Shown in pieces: positions 11,801 to 22,000 of a stretch of 64,000 nucleotides of DNA. The stretch covers positions 582,222 to 646,221 of the forward strand of contig NC_018337.1 of NCBI RefSeq assembly GCF_000234665.1, given 5' to 3'. The position numbers and the translations under genes were made by a program. Under the pieces are notes generated by a model. That model was not told where the DNA came from, searched no databases, and was given only the letters and a program-made list of their open reading frames with translations. Origin of the DNA: Leishmania mexicana MHOM/GT/2001/U1103. Taxonomy: Eukaryota; Euglenozoa; Kinetoplastea; Trypanosomatida; Trypanosomatidae. Every line of letters begins with the position of its first letter. The first letter of the stretch is position 1.

Positions 11801-12763
11801 CTCGCTCTTGTGGTGCGACAGCTCCATCATTGCATCATGATAGATGGAGCGACCACGCGAGGTCGACGTCCATAGCGTGTGGGTGAAGGGGGCGGACTGC
11901 ATAATAGAGTTGCCGAAGCTGCAGAGCGACCGGTCTCCGCGGCACGGCGGCGGCATGAGCGAAACTTGCAGCGGTGCGTCAAGGATGGTGGAATGCACGA
12001 CTCCAAGGTTCGCAGGGGAGGCGAAGGACGAGGATGCTGCAAGGAAGCTGTTCTCGTGACCTAAGTTCGAAAAGCTCAGCTGCGCCGGCGAGGCGCCGTC
12101 ATTGCCATGCTGCTGATGTGGCGGCATTAGTCGAAGAGATTGTATAGAGGGAGAAATGATACGGCAGCCGCTGTTGTGGGCCGTCGGCGATCCCGGTGGG
12201 TAAGGCATCGGGCTCAAGTTGGTGCTCCAGTATGAGGCTAGCGGTACTGCGGCCGAAGCCCCTCCCGCGCGCGTGGGTGATGGCGCCTGCACAGCTGGCC
12301 ACCCGTATCCTGACCATGGGGATGCGAGGAGCTGCGAGTCGAGGCGGAGCGGGGTGTAGATGCAGTTGACCGTCTTCACCGTAGGCGTTGCCGGGGGTGG
12401 GGTCAGTGGCGTGGAGCCTTGCATGCGCTGCGGCGGAACCTTGGAGTTGGCGTGGTTTGAGCTGCCTTTCAGGGTGTGTTCAGCGCGTCCCTGCGGCTGC
12501 TGAAACGCTGCTGTGTGTGCTTTTGAGACGCCAAAGTCCACCTGCCCTGGCCCGTATGTTGAGGCGGATGCGTTCGCCGATGACGGCAACGAGCTCAAAA
12601 CGCCGCGGTTCTGCTCCTCTGCCCGCAGACTGTGACGGTATGAGTCGTTGTTAGACGAGGGGTTCGCCAGCTGCTGCCGAAGGTCGATGGGGTCGCGGAT
12701 TGTATGCGCCTGTGGTGGCGACTCTGACCCAGCTGCCGCGGCTTCACACGTTTCGGGCTCCAT
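8864..12763 (-). CDS. Large protein with disordered N-terminal half and helical C-terminal half, unknown
   Basis: The frame is open upstream to 12904, but the likely start is the Met at 12763 (beginning MEPETCEAAAAG), giving 1299 residues. The 47 residues before it are hydrophobic and Arg/Phe-rich like translated UTR. The first ~650 residues are Ser/Thr/Pro/Ala/Gly-rich and probably disordered, with an acidic patch (DNDGEDIDFGEEGEEG) near residue 435. From about residue 655 it becomes helical, with an NTAHTLRDLLEMLRLLQSDID segment and a Leu-rich stretch that could be a helical bundle. Further on, around residues 1095-1170, a charged coiled-coil candidate carries repeated Glu/Leu. The Ser-rich, nearly one-sided amphipathic layout suggests a scaffold or cytoskeletal protein. 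No catalytic motif, FG repeats or clear membrane segment was noticed. Family not recognised. Confidence 0.85.
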   Translation of the reverse strand: MEPETCEAAAAGSESPPQAHTIRDPIDLRQQLANPSSNNDSYRHSLRAEEQNRGVLSSLPSSANASASTYGPGQVDFGVSKAHTAAFQQPQGRAEHTLKGSSNHANSKVPPQRMQGSTPLTPPPATPTVKTVNCIYTPLRLDSQLLASPWSGYGWPAVQAPSPTRAGGASAAVPLASYWSTNLSPMPYPPGSPTAHNSGCRIISPSIQSLRLMPPHQQHGNDGASPAQLSFSNLGHENSFLAASSSFASPANLGVVHSTILDAPLQVSLMPPPCRGDRSLCSFGNSIMQSAPFTHTLWTSTSRGRSIYHDAMMELSHHKSEVDNPLAAVVGGASYGHDTNPIRGSGITTSFGDVAAASGPSNAHLCNFAVSASSEDVSVSNTEILVGMGNVDWRRVERPSPGNSSLVDQLTVQLGIQRTGSLGSHTNTLDNDGEDIDFGEEGEEGMEKARQSFNRTPEALASTGRGTQAAVAVATAADLGEATSQTFGEAHVPAPLEHTARHEGAKGKEGGLSFPVSTLAYSDDSSTMAAAASVTALSRGRAGEIATPLVNLPLRPSIGPTSPASACAVATAGHAIHDLHLFTPSPVDQGVHVFGATRGSATRNSPSEQSTSTLSLLPAVGVWQASPAITSVWQASNFTPTTAPNTAHTLRDLLEMLRLLQSDIDNVGNQLSVCEQMVRRWIRSTLSMLLLLTTELTHSVALAVMEASAGAADQAATYTRLQVDITAAVASCDDPLRATMDALKREQENLEPVLLTTMLARGAIASLLQFLERPYVTARTQSGTTTATTRMPNGMCAPSKQCGGRGAYGPAAPAVTPLTPERIEDLMDSKILREELNTNWPQFTSTYNRQALRYLCLRVLNVALSRDGYSAGDVATEQQGCRTTTGADAPATSSTALETAVSAWVEEQVLQWTAQHPAITLQNRHTTSTNSTLDDADGAAVREGLCRELPSFEHIAEVFSVFRDSEGWRWWYNLLADAMSCNLHVRVNRRIYDYFEKQLMDSPAAPDVAVRTALSCHEVTVEEVEAELEKVESRLSAMEESGKTQRVNILQHILRRIFVLSLVSSVQRTLGKDTPVLESQLATYVQLQRKSLEDVEAQLSAHHTECTAHAKHIRTFVSLFPDTASAAQAPSQSKPWALGKSAAISGVRTHANQPQHGLFSRPSPYLQADDTLLQWNCPNVASLAVLLTRPRPGSDAMERSEGLPAATAADANMEGSEEDRTRSAAALARDVATRSVATVQSLCALLQSGVDVAGSHPAYCASPAKMAAPSTRALRRLQASLSEANHCIQVAITSLRIVD

Positions 12764-15700
12764 TAAGGGCAGAGGGAAGAAGCGACAAGACAAAGAGCTT
12801 CGTCGACGAAGGTGCTGCGCAGAATAGGAAACGAAATGCCTAAAAACCGCAGCAAGATAGATTGTACTAAAATAAAGGCACACGCGTGACCGCACAAAGG
12901 ACACAGCAAGGCAACAAGATGGCCAGCGAGTGAAGATACGCGAGGACGAAGAGAGGTAAATAATCAGGACAACAACAAGACGACGAAAAATATAGCGGAA
13001 AATGTAAAGTCTTGAATTGCCCTCTCGACTCCCTCGACGTTATTGCCTTCGGATAGAACGTCGCACACACACACACACGCACGCAAGCACCCACAAACGC
13101 CCACAACGGCAACGAAGCACGCACGCACGCAAGAACGCAAGCAAACAACAAGATACACCTTGTTATCGATCCGTGCTGGTCATCAACAGAGTTCTCAAGA
13201 GAGAGGGAGAACAACCGCAACAAGAGCACGAGTGACACAAAGCACACAGAAAAAGGGGAAAGAGGAAGGGGGGATGGTGTGTGTGTGCGTGTGTGTGTGT
13301 GGGGAGATAGACAGCGGCAGTCGAAAAAACGAAAAACGAGAGAAAGGCAGCAGCTACGCCCACGTACGCAACGTGTAATAGAGAATGGGGGGAACACACA
13401 CACACGCACACTTACACATAACAACAACAAAGAGGAGAGAGGGAGAGGGGGAGGCGGGGAAGATGTCAGGAACACGCAAGAAAATAAGAAAGAGAGCGTG
13501 AGTGTGTCAGTTTGTGTGTGCGGAGAGTGAAGTCAAACGTCACTCGACAGTCCAATACGAGAGAAATGAGTGGGACTTACCGGCACAGCCACCGAAACAA
13601 TGAAGCACGAAAAAATAGGGGAGAGGTACACACAAGAGCAGAGTCTTAAGGGGGAAAAAGAATAGGACACAACAAGACAGAGGCAGGACGAAACGAAACG
13701 AAAGCAGAAGCCAGATTCATCAAGAAAGGGATCCGGTGGCTGTCGTGAGTGCGAGTGGTGGTGGTGGTGGTGGCGGTGTGTGTGTGTGTGAAACAATCAG
13801 GCACACACCATAAGAAAGTTTCAACAAGGGACGGCTGTGCTGCACCGTCGACGAGGCCAGCGGTGGCGACAACGTTGATAAGCAAAGAGGGTGAGGGGGG
13901 AGAAGGATGGAAAAGATGGATGAGAGCACACGAGCACTAAAGCGCACGCACACAGTTCACCAGAGTCTCACAGACAAACAAAAAATACCTCTTGGTCACG
14001 GGGAAACTCAGGAGTAGCTGTGCGATAAAGACGAGACTAAACAGGAGGGAGGGAAGTTGACACCCACCCACCCAACACACACCCGTAAAAAGAGTGCAAG
14101 GACCACCCCCAAAAAATGAACGAATGGGAAAAACAAGGAGAGAGTCAGAGGGGGGAGGGAGGGGGAGGTTGAGGGAGAAAGGTCGTCGAAAAAGATGCAG
14201 AAAATCAAAAGACAGAAAGTGTGTGTGTGTGTGTGTGTGGCTGGGAGCAACGTCAAGCACTTCGGCTTCAGTGGGATGGCGTGCTCAGCCCACCGTCGCG
14301 CGAGAAGAGATTCGAGGCCGCACAAACGGCAAGGAGAAAGCGAAATGAAGACGAAGGACGAGGGGTGTACACGAGCCAAACAAGAGGAATGCAACCAAAT
14401 AGGAGGCCCGCATACACACACACACATATATATATAAGTCGTCTACACGTAAATATCTACGCTTGTGGGACTCGTTTTGCCTCGTGTCCGTATCGGCTTT
14501 GTTTCATGTGAGCGTCGTCGAGCGTCCACTCCACCAAATGCCTGTGCGTGTGTGTGTGTGTGTGTACGTCCTCTCTCAAGAGGGTGCGCGCCAATCCTGT
14601 TGACTTCCTGGTCTCCGTGTATTCGTTGTTGTTGCCTTCGTTTTTCCCCCTTTGCGGTCTGTATGCGGGTCAAGGGAGCGAGGCGGACCAGAGTGAAAGA
14701 TGGGAGGTGAGGCAAGGAGGGACTGAGATCGAGTCCCCACCTCGGTGGAAAAAAAAAGAGGAAGAAGAACGGGGGGGGGCGTGCTGTGCTTGATGAGTGT
14801 GGTTGGGAAGGGACTCCGATCACTTCCAGAACCGAGACGAAGGCCCCAAACGACAAAGAACAGCAATGAGATCGTGGCCCACACACACACACAAATAAAG
14901 CACCCTCAGACACGACCCGCACACACGACAACGACGGTCCCTGAGAAATCACCGTCTGCTTGAGTCGAGTGGACAGACCGTCACAGACAGAGAGAGAGGG
15001 AGAAGGGGGGGGGGGAGGGGGGGGGAGCACGTTGTGGGGAGGACAGAAGAGGAGTGGAACAGTAAAGAAGGAGACCCTGCTGCAAGTCACGCGTGGGTGA
15101 AGGGAGACGGAGCGCGCGAGCAAGTGTGAGAGCGAATACGGCGGCGCCTTCAACAAGGATCGACGCGCGTGTGGGATGCGTTCGCGCTCGAAAATGCCCC
15201 TCTACCCGCAAACACACTCGTGTGACTCTCTCTCTCTCTGTGCGCCGGTGGCTACAATGCAGTTCCTCGTCTCGCCAGTTTGCTGTTGGGTGTTGGAAAA
15301 AAAAAAATCTCTCCTTCTCTTTGGGGTGGGGGTGCACAGATACACAGCACGGGCACTGCTACGCTCCTTTTTTTTTCTGTTGGAGTAGGAGCGGCAGGGC
15401 AGTGGGCGTGGGAAGAATGGGGTTGGCGGGACGGGGGGGGGGTGACCCTCTGCGCCCCCCACAAAGAAAGTAAAGCAATGTATGTAGATGTGTGTAATGA
15501 GAAGGAGTGGAGAAAGGTGAAAGGTATTGGATTTGAGGAGCGCAACGAAGAGGGGGAGAGACAGGGGGCCCGCGTGCCACTGATCCGGTGCCCTGTCACC
15601 ACAGAAGCGAGCAGAGACGGTGGAAAGGGCGTTCAATCATCGTCAGCGCATTAGTTGCGATGGTAGTTGTGCCCACTTCCAGTGCCTGTATTTGTGTTTG

Positions 15701-16054
15701 TGTGTGTGTAGTCCGTGAGATGCAGCATTTCGTGGTATCGGGGGTTCGATCGTCGTTTTGTTGCCTCTAGTGCGCTTTCCAAGTGAACATCGTGCCACAG
15801 CGGACACGCACTGCGCACCACTTTTCCCTTTTTGGTGTGCGACATACCAAAGAAAGCGCATGCAGTGATCTCCACCAAAGGTGATGCCAAAACACCCCAT
15901 CAGCAAGCAGGTGGAATGAGATGGAGACGAAGGCGGGGAGGCCTCCTATCCGATTCACCGCACATACACACACCACACACAAGTGCAGTTCCAAAGACTG
16001 GATAGGCTGCCTACCCGCAAGCATCTCCCTCTCTTCCCATTTTTTTTTCAGTGA
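12764..16054. other. Long intergenic region, 3.3 kb of low-complexity sequence
   Basis: This should contain the 5' UTR of the gene to the left and the 3' UTR of the VPS13-family gene. It is dominated by (CA)n/(GT)n runs (near 13063-13080, 13274-13302, 13775-13792, 14217-14239, 14552-14567, 14880-14892), purine tracts (13200-13270, 13430-13500, 14120-14200) and very long G-runs. The ORFs it contains (up to about 237 codons) translate into His/Thr/Ser/Pro/Cys-rich low-complexity peptides with no recognised features, so they are not annotated. Confidence 0.7.
15005..15025 (+). repeat. Poly-G tract (G11-A-G9)
   Basis: A run of 11 G, one A and 9 G, preceded by (GA)n purine sequence from about 14985. 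The tract could form a G-quadruplex on the plus strand; the transcribed (minus-sense) RNA would carry the C-rich complement. Homopolymers of this length are prone to length error in draft assemblies. Confidence 0.8.
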
Positions 16055-19000
16055 CTAGAGAGCTGTGAGGATGCACACGTTGCAGGACGCCTCGGAGGCG
16101 CCTTGGCGGACGAGTGAGGCGTATGTGCGCACTTCTTCGTCACTGCACATGTCCACAAACTCGTACCAGTTTATGTGATGAGCGAACTCCTCCCAGGTAA
16201 GAAAGCCGTCGCGGATGGGATGCGGAAGCGGTGTTCGCTCTCGACTGCGCACTCGCGCTTCCCGAAGCGCCTCAAGCTCAGCGCAGCGACTACAGTCGAC
16301 CTGCGGGAGCGCACAGCCTGCCGCGCCGCGCGGACGAGTATCAAGAGTGACGCGGACACATTCGGATGCACTTTGTCGCCGCCCACTTCCCTCCCTTCTC
16401 TGAAGACTGTACCGTGGAGTCCACCGCATCTCTGCCAGCGCGTGTGCCAGTGCGCAACCGCCAAACGCCCTGATCTCTGGCGTCTGCGCAACAGCCATGA
16501 AGTCGTGCCACGCGTAGCTTCGAGCGACCTCGGCCACGGTAGCCGTGCGCTGCGGGCTGACCTGCACCACACGTTCAGGGACGCGCAGCAGCCACGCTGT
16601 TGCCGCAGAGGATGCCTCTTCCATCTCTCGCGTATCGTCTGAGATGCGGCCGGCAGAGGCCGACGCTACACTGGCCCGCCGCAGGGATGTGACTGCGCCA
16701 CCAGAGAAAGAGCGAGTTCCGCCGGTGCCATGGTCGAGCAGAAGATTCGCCGCTCGCCGGCACGGCACGCGCTGCTTTTGCCGCCGCACCGCCCCGCGGC
16801 CACCATTGCCGCCGCCATGGCGGTTGGTATGCTCGTCACCGTAGGGGTTCAGCAGATCGGAGACAAAGCTGCGCACCATGTTGAGCCCCATGATATTCAC
16901 CAGGCTCATGTACTGCCCTTTCATCTGCTTCACGTAGGATTCACGATAGAGGAATGCAAGGTGCCAAATGGTGTCGCACACGTTGCGCCGCTGAACGGCG
17001 TCCCACTGCAGCCGTGAGTCCTGTGTCGAACCGATGAGCAGGCTGGCTGCACCCGCCAACTTCCAAAGCGGGTCGTCTGCCGCGCCAGGTGAGCGATAAA
17101 GCGAGAGGGAGACGAGTAGCGGGTCAACGAGGAGTCGTTCGATTGCAACGACCCGGCTCCAGAGCGGTGCACGGGGCCTTCGCCGATGCCGCGAGGTCTG
17201 GCCGCTGTCCTCATCCGCTTCTGCGAAATGCTGCTTCGCGGCCGTTAGCTCCCGCTCGAGGTGCACCTGCCATGGAAGGAGCAGCGCTTGACACCCGTGA
17301 GCAGCGCTGGAAGAGCTAATGCGCTTGGACGACGTCGATGGCCGTAGGGTCTCCCAACCGGACTCCACCTCCTCGACATAGCCCATCATGGCTCTGATAA
17401 AGCCGTCTTCGATGTGCAGCTCCACGGGTGTCAACCACGCAGCCACGACGGAGCAGTAGAGAATAGGCGTGATACGAAGCAGCTTGCGTTCAATCTGAAA
17501 CCCACTCTCCCGGTCAGCGACGAGCTGCGCGACGACGCGCTGCTTCGCGGACGGCCGTTCATCATCCACCTGGAAGCTGCGGAAGCGCAGGCGAATCTGC
17601 TGCACATCACCCTCGTTCGCGTCCTCATAGGACCCTGTCGCCGCCGGTGGACTCGCGCCATTGGAGACACGCGCACCCTGTGCAAAGGAGAAATCAACTG
17701 GTTGGATGGCCAAGAGCAACATGTCCTGCAGCTGCCCTTCGCGCTTGTCAGTGGCGCGGCACAGGACGTACATGCTGGCGAGGTGCAGCGCAAGCGATAG
17801 CTGCGGGAAGGGCAGTGTGCGGTAGACATCAATGGTTGGCTCCATCGTGATACTCACGGCGTAGCTGATGCCGTGAACGCCCCGTACGCGAACAAAAAGC
17901 AGCGATGACGCACCAGTGGCGCTGTCCTCCACATCGAGTTCGCACTGGAACGCGTCACCCTTGCTGGACCGGGAGCCAATCTGCTGCGGGTCAAAGTTAA
18001 GCACGCACGACGCTTCAGCTGCCGGCGTTGCCTTTTGTGCGCTGTTCGCTGACCCATCGACACCGTCGGTAAGAACCCAGAGCTCTACTTCAGCCGGCAG
18101 ACGCCCGGCTGCCGGCGACGCGTCCCACGTCCAGGCCTTGCGGCGCCGCGGGAACACTGTCGAGACGCGACGCGCCCCGCGCTGCCGGAAGCACACCGTG
18201 AAGGAGGTGCGGTTCTCCAGCACCAGCGGCGGCTGCACGGCTTCTTCCACCTGCACGCACATCATGCATCCCTTGTGCTCGTATGTCCTGACGCTGAACA
18301 CCTTCGCCTCCTCCCGTCTCACGAACAGCTCCCCGCCCACTTCAAGGATGTCCTCCGGGCGAAGCGGCGGCAGGTGCTCAACGACACCTTGCGCAGTCTG
18401 CTGCCCTGTCCTGGTGGAGGTTTGCGGCCAGTACTCGGCCAGTGAGCTACGGGCCCGATAAACCAGGTTCACATACTTCTCCTCCACCGTGTGGATTGCA
18501 AACGGCGGGGACCAGAGGCACTCTTCGATGTTGTGCGCCTTGTCGTCGCACATCGCGAAGGAGAAAAGCGGTTCCACCCTGCCATCTGCCATGGCTGGTG
18601 CCACGAGGGTGCTGACCACCGTCTTGGTGAAGGGTGCCGTTTGCGCTGTCGGTGCTGGCGGGTGATACCCACCTCTGCTGATGTGCTGGGAAAACCGCAG
18701 CGCGTACGGCGACTTGTTCACCAGCACCCAGCGCGGACGGATGGACACGACACGGGTGTCGCTATAGGCAGGTACAGAGGCCTGATGGCCCATTTCGACG
18801 CGGCACGAAAGAATCCACACAGCCCCGTGCTTATGGCGGCTGGCGCAAACAATCACCTGCACCTCTGCCGCCTCGTGGACCAGCAGCGGCTGCGACGACC
18901 AGTCCGACCACACCGCCTGAGCAACACCACCGATAGTCCGCGCCTCGGCGGGCTCCAGGAGGCGTAAGAAAAGACCGTTGCTTCCGGCGTGGCTTTTGTC

Positions 19001-22000
19001 GTTGTGGCACGACTCCGCTCGTAGACTGTGGTACAGGAACGGCTCTGCGCGCACGGCAGCAGGCTGGGTGCCGCCACCGCGCACGTTGGATTCCCACGGC
19101 GACACCGTCGCTGTGCGCACCGTACGCCCCGACAGCCCTGCTACGGGGGTGATGCACCGCTCCGTGTCATCCTGATGCGGCTTCGTCGTATCGGCCAGTT
19201 GCAGCGGCACATCGGTCTCGTTGAAGATCCAGTGGGGGCAGTACAAGGTAACTTCGCGTTGTCCGTACTTGATGGCAAGCACGAGGGTTGCGTTGGTGAC
19301 CGGGTCTACCAGAACGAGTTTTGTGTCACGACGCGTCTTGTCAAGAGGTGTGCAGACGCACGCCGGTGGGTGCTGTGCCGCTGGTATGGCGCCAGCTGGC
19401 GCGGTGGACCACTGTGCAAGTGTGACGCCGTTGGGCTGCTGCAGCGACACACCAAGGCACACGTCATCCAGTGGGTCAATTTCGGTCACTCCGTAGCTTC
19501 CGTCCACGCCGATAACGACGGAGCACACGCTTGTGTAGACCGCCGTATCGGGGGATGTGTCGAGCAAAGACATTCGGCTCCCCGGCTGAATACGACGCGT
19601 TAGCAGCGTCACCGTGAGGGGAACCCCAACCGCGTTGCGAAGGGTCACCACAGCCTCTGCTGTGACGACAACGGAGCGCAACGGAGCGAGGGACGGGTGA
19701 CGTAGCGCATCCGCCGGCTGTCTCGCTGCCGCTTGTATACGGAGGAGGAAGTACGTCTTGCCAGGCTGTCCGGACAAAACTACAAAGCTCTTGCCGACTG
19801 CGATGCGCGCGACTCCGCCTGCGCCACTGCCGCGGCTAGCATTGCTCCTGCTGCCCTGCAAGGAGCTGCACACGCACAGAAGCACAGTTCCTGCCAGGCA
19901 AGGGAGGCTGTCGTACGACACGCCGAGTGACACAATCGAGTCTGCGCTCAGCTGCATCTGGGTAAGAGCGGGGCTTGACGCCGACACCTCGGCAAAGTTG
20001 CCTAGAGCTAAGGTCACGCGGCGGCGCAGCACCTGCACAGGAACGCACTGAGAGGATGCCGAGGGTACGACGCCAACTGCGTCGTATGTTCCCGATGAGT
20101 TCGGGACAACTTGTAGCAGCGGCATGCTAAGCCGATTCGTGAAGGTGACAAGTGTGTGCAGAAGAACCTGCTTCTGACCCTGGCGCTCAAGTGGAACAGA
20201 TACGTCGGCGAGGATGTAGCGCTGCAGTGGCCCACTGGTGCCCATAGTTACCCGTTGCACACCAGCCGACGCCAGTGAAATCACGGCTCCGCAGGCCTTT
20301 GACGTCCGTGTGCTAGATGGGCGTTCCTGCTGCTGCTGCTGCTGCACGATGATCTTCTGGTGCTCTAGCGGAAGCTCCTTGCCACGATATCGTGGAAGGT
20401 TGAACTCCCACTCCTGCCCGACTTGCAGCACGCGCGCATGCGTGGAAGCGGCATCGTCGTCGTGGCGGTCGCTTGCTCGTTGCAGCACGCCCTGCGGATT
20501 CTCCACATATTCCGGCAGCTGAACCACGATATCAAGCCCGATGGTCTGCACAATCTTGAATGCGTGGAAGACGGATGCGCTTGCGACGCCGCCGTCTGAC
20601 GTGCCGCGCGTGGCGAGCGCATCAACTCCAGCGGACTCGAACATGTCCCGCAGCATCAGCAGCTGCCGCACGTTGCGCAGCATCTCTGAGGAGAAGCACA
20701 GCTTAACGCTGCTCATGCGCGTTGAGAGTCGCGCATACCCTTTCCGGTCGTACAGGTCCATGAAAGAGGCGTTCTTGCGCGAGCTGAAGGACACCTTCAC
20801 CTCTACCGGTTCAAGCACCGGCGCCCACTGTGACCGGGGCAGCTCATAGTACTCCAGCTGAAGCACGAAGCACAGCTCAGCGCGTGTATGCAGAGACTCG
20901 AGGGCGCATTGAGGGGTGTAGATTTCATTGGCGTAGAGGCAAAAAAGAGGGGCGTCTTTGTCTTGGCTGTCGTCGATAATGAACACGCTCACGTATGGGA
21001 TTTTCAGCAGTACGGTGACCACGGTGGTGTCCGCACTGGCGAAGCCTGCAAAAGCATTCCTCACCTCGCCACCGCTGCGGGAGTGCCGTGCCCGCACAAG
21101 CGACCCTACGCTCGCCTCGCTGTCGGCCCCGACTGCGTCCCAGTCGTGATGCAGCGAGGACAAGCCAGACCACACATCCCGGCGCACCGCATCTTGCCAG
21201 CGCGATGCGGCCGCCTGCGCATGACGCACCGCCCGTGCCGCGAACACGGCGTCGCTGTAGCGCACCCGCACCTCAACACCTGTGCTGGCGCTGACGTGGA
21301 TCGTGTCAAGACGCACCGGCAACCCAGCGGGCTGGCCAGTACGACGTCTTTTTTCTTCCGTCATCAGGACTTTCATGGCCCAGTCCGATACGAGGTCAGC
21401 CGTGTCGACAGCGGTGCCGCCGTGCTGCGTACAATACTCACTTCGAACGCCCGCATGCGCCAGGTCAAACGCCCCCGTCAGTTCATCCTCATCGGTTGCA
21501 GCGGATCTAGAGTTCACGAGGCACAGGTTCATGTGAGTGTATAGAACGAGGGTGCGCTGAGCCCATGTGGTTGCGGCGTGATCTGTGCTGGCGTACAGCA
21601 TGGACGCTGCGCCGGCGACCGAGCGCGGCTCCGGAATGCGCAGCTCGACTTGCACTTCGCCGATGAACCGCTGCCACCGTGGAGACGCCGGTTCCCCAAC
21701 AGCCTTGGTGGACTCCTCGGCTGCGGTGCGCCGCTGGTGATCCATCTGAGGAACCGCCGCCCGGGCAACACCGGCGGCGTCCTTCTCCAGCGCGGACGGT
21801 GGCAGCACTGCGCTGCAGGTCTCAGGATCGATGACAACATACGAGCCGTTGCCGGCTGCGACGTACGCCTCGATCGACAAGGCGGTCATGCACACGGTGG
21901 CGTTCATGATGCGCAGTGTCACGCCTTCCTCGAGAAAAATGAGCTGCCCGTGCCGCGAGGCGTTCATGTGAATCGTGTGACCGTTACCATAGAGGTACAC

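Noticed and set aside
14443..15156. 237-codon minus-strand ORF between the large unknown gene and VPS13
   Set aside because: It translates (GT)n and purine/pyrimidine runs into Thr-His, Pro and Ser repeats and does not look like a protein.
15737..15755. B-box-like GGTTCGAT string
   Set aside because: It lacks the following CC and there is no A-box or cloverleaf upstream, so it is not a tRNA.
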